A program made the position numbers and the translations under genes. Positions 44,963 to 54,687 of a stretch of 64,000 nt of DNA are shown piece after piece. A model generated the notes under the pieces. It was not told where the DNA came from and did not search any database. It saw nothing but the letters and a program-made list of their open reading frames with translations. The DNA is from Planctomycetota bacterium (lineage in GTDB: Bacteria > Planctomycetota > Planctomycetia > Pirellulales > UBA1268). The stretch is from the NCBI GenBank assembly GCA_003669585.1, contig QWOQ01000016.1, positions 1-64,000 of the forward strand. The letters are read 5' to 3'. Numbering within the stretch: the first letter of the stretch is position 1; the number at the start of each line of letters is the position of its first letter.

Positions 44963-46480
44963 ATGAGTCGATCGTCAAGTGGTACTGGCGCCGGTGGATC
45001 AAATGATGTAACGACTCGCATGACAGCCACGGGATGGCTCGTGTGTGCGATCGCCGCGATCGGATTCGCGTTTGATATTTACGAACTGTTGATGCTGCCG
45101 CTGATTATTAAACCGGCGATCGCGGCTCTCAGCGCTCCACTCGTACAAGATCTTGTAGCCGGTGGAATGTCGCAGGCCGATGCACAGGCACTCTGGGCAC
45201 CTGGCGGGAAGAGCTATGTTGGTTGGGCACGAGCTCTTTTTTTTATACCGGCAATCGCCGGAGGTGTGTTCGGGCTGATCGGTGGATATCTTACCGATCT
45301 TTTCGGACGCAGAAGTGTGCTCACCTATAGCATTTTGCTCTACGCATTTTCAGCAATGACTGCCGGATTTTCGACGTCACTTGAAATGCTTCTCGTACTT
45401 CGTTGCTGTGTATTTATCGGAGTGTGTGTTGAGTTTGTTGCGGCTGTTGCATGGTTGGCAGAACTTTTCCCCGATGCTCTCCAGCGAGAAAAGGCGCTCG
45501 GCTATACGCAAGCATTTTCCTCGCTTGGAGGATTGCTGGTGGGAGGGGCCAACGTGCTTGCAGCACGCTTTGCAAGTGAACTCCCGGCGATTCTAGGGGT
45601 GCATGAAGCATGGCGATACACGCTCATTTCGGGAGTGATCCCGGCACTACCGTTGATCTTTATTCGACCGTTTCTTCCAGAAAGCCCGGTCTGGTCTGCG
45701 AAGAAATCTGCTGGCACGCTCAAGCGTCCAAGTATTCGAGAACTTTTCAGTCCACAACTCATTCGCACCACTCTTCTGACTACGCTGGTCTTTGCAGCAA
45801 GTTACGGGATTGCCTTTGGAGCGATTCAGCAACTGCCACAGATTCTTGGCGGTCCAAAAGGACACGCTGCCATTCTCAAAGTCGCGGAACAAGCTGTTGA
45901 AAGTGCAAAGTCACAAGCGATGGTATCCAAGAAAGAACTCTCTCCCGGAAAGATCAAAGCCATTGCTGGCAATGCAACTGACGAGGCGGTAGCAACAGTG
46001 ACGATTTATCAGGAAATGGGTGGATTGATGGGACGATTTCTGCTGGCTGTTTTGGCGCTGCGTATTGTGAGTCGCCGAACATTGCTGCGAGTTTTTCAGA
46101 TTCCTGCGTTGTTGTATGTGCCGGCACTTTTCTGGTGGATTTCAACGTCGCTTTCCAATGTCGACTCTCTGATGGCGATCAAGGCCGGAATTTTTGTGGC
46201 GGGTTTGTTGACGGTGGCACAATTTAGTTTTTGGGGAAACTACATTCCACTCGTTTTTCCGACGCATTTGCGTGGCACTGGCGAAAGTTTCGCAGCCAAT
46301 ATTGGCGGACGCATTCTCGGCACGCTTGCAGCATGGATCACGATCACGCTTTCGGCAGCCACGCCAGCCAATCCGGTTCGCATAGCGGTCGTTGGAGCCT
46401 GTGTGGCAGGCGCGTATACGCTTGTAGGAGTGATTCTCACACATTGGCTACCCGAGCCTGCAGGCGGGCTTGAAGAGTAG
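44963..46480 (+). CDS. Major facilitator superfamily transporter
   Basis: The ATG at 44963 is chosen; an in-frame TTG at 44897 lies just after the hairpin. The 505-residue protein has about 12 membrane segments. The MFS loop 2-3 motif is GGYLTDLFGRRSVLTY, and PFLPESPVW after segment 6 is the sugar/metabolite-transporter pattern. A soluble insertion of about 60 residues lies after GAIQQLPQILGG (residues about 290-360). The substrate cannot be deduced. It appears to be a monocistronic gene. Confidence 0.88.
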   Translation: MSRSSSGTGAGGSNDVTTRMTATGWLVCAIAAIGFAFDIYELLMLPLIIKPAIAALSAPLVQDLVAGGMSQADAQALWAPGGKSYVGWARALFFIPAIAGGVFGLIGGYLTDLFGRRSVLTYSILLYAFSAMTAGFSTSLEMLLVLRCCVFIGVCVEFVAAVAWLAELFPDALQREKALGYTQAFSSLGGLLVGGANVLAARFASELPAILGVHEAWRYTLISGVIPALPLIFIRPFLPESPVWSAKKSAGTLKRPSIRELFSPQLIRTTLLTTLVFAASYGIAFGAIQQLPQILGGPKGHAAILKVAEQAVESAKSQAMVSKKELSPGKIKAIAGNATDEAVATVTIYQEMGGLMGRFLLAVLALRIVSRRTLLRVFQIPALLYVPALFWWISTSLSNVDSLMAIKAGIFVAGLLTVAQFSFWGNYIPLVFPTHLRGTGESFAANIGGRILGTLAAWITITLSAATPANPVRIAVVGACVAGAYTLVGVILTHWLPEPAGGLEE

Positions 46481-46512
46481 ACACTTCAAAAAAGCTTGCA
46501 AAATTCTTCCAA

Positions 46513-46971
46513 TTATTCGCGGCTCTTCGCAGGGTCGCAGCGGTCTCGTCCCAAAAAACTGCGAATCGAACTTGCGTCATCGTCGGGTGAAAGAATCGGT
46601 TGTGTTCGAGGCGCGTCGTTTGAAAGCGTCGGTACTCGCCAGAGTACCCAGAGACCCACGCTGACGAAAGCGATGATCACGTACTGCATCCACGATTCGA
46701 GGCTACCTAAGAGAAGGCTGCCTGTGACAGCCAAGAGAATCAGGATCACCGCGCGACGTTTGGTTTTTTTGCGAATGCCATGATGTTGTTCCCAGTCATC
46801 AAGCGTGGGGCTCAGCCACTTGAATCGATGCAACCATGCATGGACCCGAGGTGAGCCACGAAAGAAGCACCAACTCGCGAGGAGTAAAAAAGGAGTGGAT
46901 GGAAGGAGCGGGATGATAGTGCCAAAAATCGCAAGGCCGACAAAAATCCACCCACCACACACGTAGAGCAT
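46513..46971 (-). CDS. YbaN/DUF454 family inner membrane protein
   Basis: The start is set at the ATG 46971; a TTG at 47034 would add 21 residues. The 152-residue protein has the family pattern GGWIFVGLAIFGTIIPLLPSTPFLLLASWCFFRGSPR taken in two parts, with membrane segments near 5-35 and 80-115, and HAWLHRFKWLSPTLDDWEQ. The function of the family is unknown. It converges with the MFS gene (32-bp gap). The 375-bp gap upstream to the aldolase gene shows nothing else. Confidence 0.82.
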   Translation of the reverse strand: MLYVCGGWIFVGLAIFGTIIPLLPSTPFLLLASWCFFRGSPRVHAWLHRFKWLSPTLDDWEQHHGIRKKTKRRAVILILLAVTGSLLLGSLESWMQYVIIAFVSVGLWVLWRVPTLSNDAPRTQPILSPDDDASSIRSFLGRDRCDPAKSRE

Positions 46972-47346
46972 CCTTCCCACCGATTGTGAAAAGTGTTTTG
47001 ATGACACGTCTTTGGATTCTCTGGGGGCAAACAAAGCAACCGGCTTGCGAACGGAGTTCTTGCGTTTTGGAATTCTTCACTGAGCAGTAGCAGACTGTTC
47101 CGTGTGAATGCACGCAAGATGAATTCGGAACTCAATCGTGGTCGCGCGCATTGGCGTAAACGAAAGGATTGCAAGGGGCGTCAGTGTTTCTGACGGGTTT
47201 TCTGGTGGAAGAGTTTTTCATGCATGGGAAGTCTCGTATGCTTTGTCAAAGTTTCTACCGATTTATGTGTTGGATTGTGTCGCCCCCTGCTGTGCTGCGT
47301 TGACCGTGGAGCCACAGCATCAGGTCATTTTCAAGAGGAGAAGGTT

Positions 47347-48384
47347 ATGCCACTGGTTCCCATGAGAATTTTGCTCGATCACGCTGCTGAGCATGGCTAC
47401 GGCCTGGCCGCCTTCAACGTCAACAACATGGAGCAGATTCAGTCGATCATGGAAGCTGCAAAGGAAACAGATTCGCCTGTGATTGTGCAGGCTTCTCGGG
47501 GAGCTCGCGGCTACAGTCAGGACAACTATTTGCGCCATCTCATGATCGCCGCCTCGGAACTATATCCCGCCATTCCTGTAGCGATGCATCAGGATCATGG
47601 AAACTCTCCGGCAACGTGTACCAGCGCAATCGATAACGGATTTACGAGTGTGATGATGGATGGATCTCTTCAGGAAGATGGCAAGACACCTGCTGATTTT
47701 GATTACAACGTCAAGGTAACACGGGACGTTGTGAACGCTGCGCACGTTCGCGGAGTATCAGTGGAAGGGGAGCTTGGCTGTCTGGGGTCGCTGGAAAGCG
47801 GACAAGGCGAGGCAGAGGATGGTCACGGAGCCACAGGCACTCTTTCTCACGATCAATTGCTCACCGATCCCGATGAGGCGGAGCGGTTTGTTTCAGCAAC
47901 GGGTGTCGATGCATTGGCCGTGGCCATCGGCACGAGCCACGGGGCCTACAAATTTACTCGCAAGCCAGATGGTGATGTGCTTGCCATGAGTCGAATCGAG
48001 GAGATTCATCGTCGACTCCCCAACTGCCATCTTGTTATGCACGGTTCCTCAAGCGTGCCACAAGAACTGCAGGACATCATCAATCGATATGGTGGAAAAA
48101 TGCCGCAGACCTGGGGAGTTCCTGTTGTGGAGATTCAGCGAGGCATCAAACACGGCGTGCGAAAGATCAATGTCGACACCGACAATCGCATGGCAATTAC
48201 GGCAGCTATTCGCAAGGTTCTTTGGGAGAATCCAGATAAATTTGATCCCCGCGATTACCTGAAGCCTGCTCGCGACGCAATGAAAAAAGTATGTGTTGAA
48301 CGGATGGTGTCGTTTGGTCAGGCTGGAAATGCCGGAAAGATCAAAGTGATCAGTCTCGAACAGATGGCCAAGCGTTATCTCTAG
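47347..48384 (+). CDS. fba: Class II fructose-bisphosphate aldolase, Calvin-cycle subtype
   Basis: The ATG at 47347 follows AGGAGAAGG; an upstream in-frame start at 47224 adds a non-conserved leader and is rejected. The 345-residue product has the zinc site DHG in [31 protein letters not shown], the HGATG region, [14 protein letters not shown] and LVMHGSSS. These are typical of the zinc-dependent subtype common in Calvin-cycle and gluconeogenic bacteria. It interconverts fructose 1,6-bisphosphate with the two triose phosphates. Confidence 0.95.
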   Translation: MPLVPMRILLDHAAEHGYGLAAFNVNNMEQIQSIMEAAKETDSPVIVQASRGARGYSQDNYLRHLMIAASELYPAIPVAMHQDHGNSPATCTSAIDNGFTSVMMDGSLQEDGKTPADFDYNVKVTRDVVNAAHVRGVSVEGELGCLGSLESGQGEAEDGHGATGTLSHDQLLTDPDEAERFVSATGVDALAVAIGTSHGAYKFTRKPDGDVLAMSRIEEIHRRLPNCHLVMHGSSSVPQELQDIINRYGGKMPQTWGVPVVEIQRGIKHGVRKINVDTDNRMAITAAIRKVLWENPDKFDPRDYLKPARDAMKKVCVERMVSFGQAGNAGKIKVISLEQMAKRYL

Positions 48385-48622
48385 TCGAATTTCAGTCTGC
48401 GTGCTTGTGTGTCTGGCACTCTTTCAAAACACTCCATTTGATAGCCAATTGGAGTTGTTTGTGGTGGCTGATTTTTTTGCGGAGGGGCTTTGCGCAGTCG
48501 AGGAAAGGCTGGAAAGCTCCGTTGTGCCATCGAGGCTTAGGTTTCTATAGTCCCCGACTCCCGGCAACGCTGTCGGGAGTATGGCCGAGAGCACCTGTAC
48601 AAGTGGCAAGGAGATCCGCGTC

Positions 48623-49750
48623 ATGGATGGCGTCTGGGATCGTACTACACCATCGTCTGACGCTTCCGATGCGATGCTCCTTGCGCATGGTCGGGATGTG
48701 CTTGCGCGCGAATCGGATGCAATCGCAAGAGCTGCACAACATCTTGATACGTCATTTTGTACCGCGATTCGACTTCTTGAATCATGCACGGGCAGTATTG
48801 TCGTAACAGGGGTTGGAAAAGCGGGGCTCGTTGCACGAAAAATTTCTGCGACGCTTGCCTCGACTGGAACGCCAAGTCACTTTCTCCATCCGACCGAAGC
48901 CATGCACGGTGACTTGGGAACGCTTCGAAGGGACGATGTGCTGCTGGCGCTATCGCAGTCAGGAGAGACGGAAGAGATTACACGACTCATGCCACATGTG
49001 ACTGCGATGGGGATTCGCATTATTGCTTTGACAGGTCGATCCGATAGCACACTCGCTCGATCTGCCGACGCGGTTGTTTGTAGCGGAAATGTGCAGGAAG
49101 CCTGTCTACTTGGGCTTGCGCCGACGACCAGCACATCGGTTTTAATGGCCTTGGGTGATGCGATGGCGCTTGTTACCAGCACGCTGCGGAACTTTACATC
49201 AGAGGATTTTGCAAAACGTCATCCTGGTGGAAATCTTGGCAGACAATTGGGAACGGTCGAACAGTCGATGAGGCCTCTTTCTCAGTGTCGTGTGGCAACC
49301 GTTGGTGATTTAGTTCGCACGGTTTTTTCAAAGCCACTTCCATCGCGGCGAACCGGTGCCGTTATGGTGATTGAACACGACGGGCGTTTGGCAGGCATCT
49401 TTACCGACAGTGATCTCGCGAGATTATTTGAGCGACGTCTCGATGAACTCATTGACGAACCCATTGAATGTGTAATGACGCGCAATCCGACGGTTGCAGG
49501 AATCGGAATGCGACTACGAGATGTCGCGGCACTTCTGGCTTCGCGTCGCTTGAGCGAACTGCCCGTGGTCGATGCAGACTCCAGGCCAGTTGGCCTAGTC
49601 GATATTGTCGATCTTGTCGGATTTGTTCGGCCGGAAACGATTGAGTCTTCCGTAACCGATGAGATGTTGTCGGACACCTGGACTTCCAAAAAAGTTTCGG
49701 AAGAACGGAATGTCGATGCCGCACACGACTCTTCGGAACGCGCTGCATAG
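48623..49750 (+). CDS. kdsD: D-arabinose-5-phosphate isomerase (KdsD)
   Basis: The ATG at 48623 follows AAGGAG by 9 bases; an earlier ATG at 48581 is possible. The 375-residue protein has an SIS sugar-isomerase domain (IVVTGVGKAGLVARKI, SHFLHPTEAMHGDLG, LALSQSGETEEI, LAPTTSTSVLMALGDA) followed by two CBS domains (about 225-340). It makes arabinose 5-phosphate for 3-deoxy-octulosonate, the inner sugar of lipopolysaccharide. It is directly followed by kdsC. The C-terminal 30 residues are an extra tail. Confidence 0.93.
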   Translation: MDGVWDRTTPSSDASDAMLLAHGRDVLARESDAIARAAQHLDTSFCTAIRLLESCTGSIVVTGVGKAGLVARKISATLASTGTPSHFLHPTEAMHGDLGTLRRDDVLLALSQSGETEEITRLMPHVTAMGIRIIALTGRSDSTLARSADAVVCSGNVQEACLLGLAPTTSTSVLMALGDAMALVTSTLRNFTSEDFAKRHPGGNLGRQLGTVEQSMRPLSQCRVATVGDLVRTVFSKPLPSRRTGAVMVIEHDGRLAGIFTDSDLARLFERRLDELIDEPIECVMTRNPTVAGIGMRLRDVAALLASRRLSELPVVDADSRPVGLVDIVDLVGFVRPETIESSVTDEMLSDTWTSKKVSEERNVDAAHDSSERAA

Positions 49751-49781
49751 TCCTGCGCACAGACGATTGAGAATACGAATT

Positions 49782-50324
49782 ATGATCGATGAGACACAAC
49801 GAAAAGCGAAACTTCAACGCATCGAACTGTTGTTACTGGACGTCGACGGAGTCATGACTGAAGGTGGAGTGTCATGGAATAATCAGGGCGTTGAACAAAA
49901 GACGTTTCACATTCGAGACGGCCTTGGAATCAGATTGTTCAGCCAAGCTGGAAAACGAGTCGGCATCGTGACTGGACGGGCAAGCCATGTGGTTCAGCTG
50001 CGAGCGAGTGAACTTGGAATCGGTATTGTGCGACAGGGAGTCGAGGAAAAGCTCAATGCGGTCTCATCAATCCTTACAGAAACAGGACTATCTTTCGAAC
50101 AGACGGCATTCATCGGAGATGATCTTCCCGACCTGGCAGTTTTAAAGCGCTGTGGTGTTGGTGTGGCTGTCGCGGACGCCGTGAAGGAAGTTCTCGATGC
50201 GGCAACAATTGTCACTGCAGCACGTGGTGGCAAGGGGGCTGTTCGAGAAGTCGTAGAAATGATTCTGCGGGCGCAGGGACGATGGGATGCGATCGTGCAG
50301 CGATTCGAGTCTGGTGTGTCCTAA
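49782..50324 (+). CDS. kdsC: KDO-8-phosphate phosphatase (KdsC), HAD family
   Basis: The 180-residue protein is a typical capless HAD phosphatase: LLLDVDGVMTEG (catalytic Asp pair), IVTGR, Lys in EEKLNAV and GDDLPDLAVL. Its start is 31 bp after kdsD. It removes the phosphate from KDO 8-phosphate before the sugar is activated for lipopolysaccharide. With kdsD and the following OstA-like gene it reproduces the enterobacterial order kdsD-kdsC-lptC-lptA. Confidence 0.93.
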   Translation: MIDETQRKAKLQRIELLLLDVDGVMTEGGVSWNNQGVEQKTFHIRDGLGIRLFSQAGKRVGIVTGRASHVVQLRASELGIGIVRQGVEEKLNAVSSILTETGLSFEQTAFIGDDLPDLAVLKRCGVGVAVADAVKEVLDAATIVTAARGGKGAVREVVEMILRAQGRWDAIVQRFESGVS

Positions 50325-50352
50325 AACTCCACGTCGACGCAGGGAGCATTTT

Positions 50353-53300
50353 ATGAAACACCGTTTTGGGAGATCGCTGCGGATCTTTCTTGTCGTGCTC
50401 TCTGCAGCCGGTTTTTACCGACTTACGGTAGTGCCTTTCGTCGAGCCACGAATTCATGAAGTGACGACTTCGCTCGAACCAACAGCCGAGGAAACCGCAG
50501 CGATTCGTGCGAGATCCAATCGCCGTCTAGCCAGCATGGGAGATGTTTTTCCAGAGGGTTCTTGGGAACGGGATGACCCAATTATGCTGGAAAGTCGGCA
50601 GATGAGACTTCTTTTTAAGCAGTATCATTCGCTTCCTGACGGGCGTGTGAATTTAGTGCCCTGCACGCTTGTGATGCTGCCTGAACGAAAGAGTGACGGT
50701 TCGATCAGTGCCGCTCGCACTGTTGTCATGCGTGCTCCCCAGGGAGCGGTGCTCGAATTTGATGAACCGCTCGATCTGCGGCAGGGAAAACTCGCCAAGC
50801 TGATTGGTGGAAGTCTTCGTGGACAGATCACCATTCGAGGAACGCCCAGTAGCCCGGGTGCCCAAGACGACCTAGAGATTGTGACTCGCGATGTAGAACT
50901 TGAAGATACCGTGATTCATACCAATGAGACTGTTCAGTTTCGATATGGTCACTCACGCGGGAGCGGACGTTCGCTCATTGTGAAATTATTGCCGCGGGCC
51001 GGTGAAGCCGGACAAGGGCCCAACATTGGAGGCGTGGAATCACTGGTTCTCGAGCGTGATGTTCAGATGCGACTTGAGGGAACCGCCAGCAGATTTATGC
51101 CAGGAGCAAAGGAAGCAGACGTCACTGAAACAACTGAAAGTCAGACACCGGTTCTCATCAGTTGCCGCGGGAGTCTTCGGATCGATGTTTCAAGCAATGT
51201 TCTTTCCTTCGAGGATCATGTTGACGTCACGCGATCCGATGCCGCAGGCGCCACCGATCAACTGACCTGCGATATGCTCTCAATTCTGTTCGGAAAGCGT
51301 GAACAGAAAATCGAAGCCCCTGAAAACAAACTTTCGACGGGATCATTTCAGCCACTCGAAATAGAGGCAAAAGGATCTCCCGTAGTCGCTCGATCGACAA
51401 CATCTGGGCTTGATGCGAGAGCCCAGCGGCTCGGATATGAGATCGGCACGAGGCGTATTTTGCTCGATGGTGATGAGCCGGTTCTTTTGATCACTCCGTC
51501 TGGCGAGATGGAGGCGCGATCGATTGACTATGTTCCGGGTCCTCCCGGCTCTCCCGGCTCTCTCATGGCTGTGGGGCCAGGTCATTTGCGATGGGCTCAA
51601 GAAAACGGCTCATCACCTCCCCAGAAAGTTACTGCGCATTGGCAAAAATGGTTACGAATTCGTCCGGATGGATCGGATCATGTCGCGTCACTTGCTGGAA
51701 GTGCAGAGATAACCATCCAGCAGCGAGGTCGTCTTGCTGCATCCGAGATCCATCTCTGGCTTGAATCAGGAGGAACAAAAGCACGAGCAATTGAACCAAA
51801 TTCTTCAGTGTCTTCAGCCGTTCCGTCGCTCGATGGAATTCGTCCAGCGCGCATGCTTGCACGTGGTGTGGTGGAGATTGACGTGGAACAACTTGCCGCG
51901 CGCACGGATCGACTGGAACTCTGGTTTCGTAACACCGAGCAGCCATTGCCACAAAGTGTTTCAGTCAATCCAGTCGCAGTATCCAAAGCGAATTCTGTCC
52001 AAGCATCTCCTGCAACGCGCCCTTTGCAGGCAACACCAGCTGAACCTCGTATCGATGCGGGAAGGATGATGGTTACCGGTGGGCTTGTGCGAGGGCTGAT
52101 CAAAATCACTCCTGAGGGTGGCGAACTCGACGAGATTTCTCTTGAAGGTCAGGTGCATTTGATGGAAGAACAAAATGGCTCAGCGCAGGAACCGCCGCTG
52201 GACATTCGTGGCGACCAGCTCCAACTGACAAACGCAACACGCTTTGATGCCAGGGCGGTAGTCTCCGGTCGGCCGGCGATTGTCAGTGGCCGAGGTCTTG
52301 ATCTCCACGGCCCGCTGGTTGAATTTGATCGAGGGCGCAATCGCATTTCAGTGGATGGCGCCGGTCGACTCACGCTTCCGATGGCAGCCGACAGCAGTGG
52401 ACTGGAGTCTTTTCACTTCAGCAACTCGCCAGCAGTTCAAAGTGCGCAGTCATCCACGAAAAATACGAAACCCGGAAAGCTTGAAGTGACATGGAATGGC
52501 CGAATGGATTTTGATGGAATGCGAGCGAGATTCAACGACAAAGTCGTCACTCGCAGTGGAAATGCAGTGTTAAATGCAGGTTCGCTCGACGTCTATTTCA
52601 CGCGCCCAATTGAATTCAGTGGATCAAGGCCCCAGAGCGGACAGGGAGCCAACGATGTCGCCAAGATTGCTTGCGGTGGAGGGGTTCGAATCGATTCGCG
52701 TTCCGTTCCGGAGAATCCTTCTCCATCGCTTGATTCTCTGGTGGTGAGAGATCTTTTTATTGATCGGGTCAGTGGTGCGATCACAGGAAGTGGTCCGGGA
52801 CGATTATCCAGCGTGCGTTTCGGACAGGCTCCATCCATGCCAGCACCGGGAACAATTCAATCTGCGAGTACATCGTCCGAACCCAAAACCGCCCGACCTG
52901 ATGAATTGACGTATCTGGGAGTTGATTTCCAAAAGGGAATGACCGGAAATATTCAGCGACACAGCCTCGACTTTCATCAGCGGGTGGAGGCAATCTGGGG
53001 ACCTGTCGCTACGTGGGAGGACATATTGGATCCTCATGCACCGCAAGGGCTTTCTCCACGCGCGGTTCTGGTCACCAGCGATCTGCTTTCGATTGGACAA
53101 GTGCCTGCTGCCCCAGGGGTCGCACGAGCTTCAATAGAACTTTCCGCAGGCGGCAATGTATTAGTAGAAGGAGACTCGTTCACGGCGCGGGCCGCGAGAC
53201 TGTCGTGGAGCGAGGCGAAAGACCTACTCATTTTTCAGGGAGACGGTCGCAGTGACGCGCAGCTTTACCGACAACTTCGTCCCGGCGCACCAACCTCCAG

Positions 53301-53451
53301 CGCCTCCGCAGGGAAAATTTTCTACTGGCGATCGCTCAACCGAGTAGATGTTGATGACGCGAGATACCTCGATCTGGATCAGCTTGGCGGAAGCAGTTCA
53401 AATCCTTCAATTTTAGGCAGCCCTGCTCCACAATCAGTTCCGGGAACCTGA
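50353..53451 (+). CDS. Giant LptC/LptA (OstA)-like periplasmic protein
   Basis: The ATG at 50353 follows AGGGAG by 6 bases. The 1032-residue protein has one N-terminal membrane helix (SLRIFLVVLSAAGFYRLTVV) and then a periplasmic region built of repeated beta-strand segments resembling OstA/LptA units: VLSFEDHVDVTRSDAAGATDQL, LAGSAEITIQQRGRLAASEIHLWL, ISLEGQVHLMEE, FNDKVVTRSGNAVLNAGSLDVYF and ELSAGGNVLVEGDSFTARAARLSW. The recurring theme is nucleotide-free: a strand, an x-A-x-x-L turn and another strand. Its place after kdsD-kdsC fits a lipopolysaccharide-export bridge combining LptC (membrane anchor) and several LptA units. Homology is inferred from pattern and position. Confidence 0.7.
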   Translation: MKHRFGRSLRIFLVVLSAAGFYRLTVVPFVEPRIHEVTTSLEPTAEETAAIRARSNRRLASMGDVFPEGSWERDDPIMLESRQMRLLFKQYHSLPDGRVNLVPCTLVMLPERKSDGSISAARTVVMRAPQGAVLEFDEPLDLRQGKLAKLIGGSLRGQITIRGTPSSPGAQDDLEIVTRDVELEDTVIHTNETVQFRYGHSRGSGRSLIVKLLPRAGEAGQGPNIGGVESLVLERDVQMRLEGTASRFMPGAKEADVTETTESQTPVLISCRGSLRIDVSSNVLSFEDHVDVTRSDAAGATDQLTCDMLSILFGKREQKIEAPENKLSTGSFQPLEIEAKGSPVVARSTTSGLDARAQRLGYEIGTRRILLDGDEPVLLITPSGEMEARSIDYVPGPPGSPGSLMAVGPGHLRWAQENGSSPPQKVTAHWQKWLRIRPDGSDHVASLAGSAEITIQQRGRLAASEIHLWLESGGTKARAIEPNSSVSSAVPSLDGIRPARMLARGVVEIDVEQLAARTDRLELWFRNTEQPLPQSVSVNPVAVSKANSVQASPATRPLQATPAEPRIDAGRMMVTGGLVRGLIKITPEGGELDEISLEGQVHLMEEQNGSAQEPPLDIRGDQLQLTNATRFDARAVVSGRPAIVSGRGLDLHGPLVEFDRGRNRISVDGAGRLTLPMAADSSGLESFHFSNSPAVQSAQSSTKNTKPGKLEVTWNGRMDFDGMRARFNDKVVTRSGNAVLNAGSLDVYFTRPIEFSGSRPQSGQGANDVAKIACGGGVRIDSRSVPENPSPSLDSLVVRDLFIDRVSGAITGSGPGRLSSVRFGQAPSMPAPGTIQSASTSSEPKTARPDELTYLGVDFQKGMTGNIQRHSLDFHQRVEAIWGPVATWEDILDPHAPQGLSPRAVLVTSDLLSIGQVPAAPGVARASIELSAGGNVLVEGDSFTARAARLSWSEAKDLLIFQGDGRSDAQLYRQLRPGAPTSSASAGKIFYWRSLNRVDVDDARYLDLDQLGGSSSNPSILGSPAPQSVPGT

Positions 53452-53485
53452 CTTATTCCAGGGGTCAATCGAGATATTCAAAAGT

Positions 53486-54268
53486 CTATGGAATTCGGCG
53501 AGATTCAGCCCCGAAACGCTCTCGAACGAATGCAACAACGTGCTCGGCGGCGCGGTGATGAAAAGTGTTTGAAGAGTCGCCAAGAGAATTTTCCAAAATG
53601 GTTGTGCAGGGAATTCCGAGGGCAGAAAGTTTCATGCGAAGTCGAACCGCTCCATCAAACCAGAGCTGATCTGTATCGACAGCCGCAAAAAACTGATGCC
53701 TTGGCCAGTTGAGCGGATGGATGTGCAGGATCGCGGTGTCTTGGCGGGCCTGTTCTACATCGGTGTAAACGTTCCAAAGAGCAGCGAAGGTTTCTGCGTC
53801 ATCGCGCATCGCGAGATGAAAATCAATCGATGGGCAAACGGCAGCTGCAATTGGAAGACGCGCTGGGTAACGGTAGGACAGTCGCAACGCGCCTTGGCCC
53901 CCCATGCCCGCGCCGACGATCGCGATACCGGGAGGAGAAATATTCCAGCGTCGACCAATTTCAGCAATGACATGATCGATAACAAATCGCTCCGGAGTGA
54001 AGCGAGTGTCAAACGAAGGAATAGGTGAATCGAGCCACCACGATCGATGCGCTCGCGGCGCGATGATCGCAAACCCAGACTTTTCGAGGGATTGCTGCAA
54101 CGCCGATTCAGCCGGCGAAGAAGCTGGATCAAAATCATGTAGCAAAATCAGTGCGTTTGATTCCGAACCACTTTGAGGGCTTTGAATATCGCAAAGTTTT
54201 CCCTCGAGGTCGATTACCGACCAGCGATCACCCCGGGGAGAAACAGCCTCAGAAAACAATTGGGTCAT
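53486..54268 (-). CDS. Esterase-like alpha/beta hydrolase with altered nucleophile elbow
   Basis: The 260-residue protein has the shape of an esterase D or feruloyl-esterase relative: ALILLHDFDP (oxyanion strand), GFAIIAPRAHRSWW, FVIDHVIAEIGRRW and the elbow IVGAGMGGQGALRLSYRYP, then a late HH (NTFHHRAAEHV) in the position of the catalytic His. The elbow should read GxSMGG but has Gly121 in place of Ser, so classical hydrolysis is unlikely. It converges with the LptA-like gene (34-bp gap). It may be a binding protein or a decaying paralogue. Confidence 0.78.
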   Translation of the reverse strand: MTQLFSEAVSPRGDRWSVIDLEGKLCDIQSPQSGSESNALILLHDFDPASSPAESALQQSLEKSGFAIIAPRAHRSWWLDSPIPSFDTRFTPERFVIDHVIAEIGRRWNISPPGIAIVGAGMGGQGALRLSYRYPARLPIAAAVCPSIDFHLAMRDDAETFAALWNVYTDVEQARQDTAILHIHPLNWPRHQFFAAVDTDQLWFDGAVRLRMKLSALGIPCTTILENSLGDSSNTFHHRAAEHVVAFVRERFGAESRRIP

Positions 54269-54407
54269 GGGGCACCATTCGAGTCACAGAAAAGCGGGGC
54301 GCGACAAAAAGTTTTCGATGTCGGTTTTCATCTTCCGGACTCTCCGGAGTCTCACTCGAAATCGAAAATCCTACTCTCGAAACTCTGAAGAAGAAGCCTT
54401 CATTCGC

Positions 54408-54512
54408 ATGCGACTTTCAGAGGGGGTCACAAGAATAGCCTCTACCACGAAACGTACTGCTGCGAGCGCATGTGCATGTGGCCCCGAGTGCTGTTGTGAG
54501 CCTAAAACGTGA
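54408..54512 (+). CDS. Candidate 34-residue metallothionein-like peptide
   Basis: A short frame ends CACGPECCCEPKT; the C-x-C-G-P-x-C-C-C pattern resembles bacterial metallothionein ends. The ATG at 54408 gives 34 residues; an in-frame ATG at 54318 would give 64. No clear ribosome site precedes either, and the rest of the chain is low in features. It lies in the otherwise empty gap 54269-54687. The call rests only on the Cys cluster. Confidence 0.3.
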   Translation: MRLSEGVTRIASTTKRTAASACACGPECCCEPKT

Positions 54513-54687
54513 AAAATTAAAAAACTCAACGCAGTCTCACTCTTCTATGGTTGAAATGGCACTCGGCAGCGGCGCGTCTTGAAAATCTTTGTTGCGGATC
54601 AAAACAATGAACAGAATTCCGTAGAATGTTTAGGGATTGGTCATGTTTTTTGTAAAACATGCGAGTCGACCATGAAAAGCTATTGTT

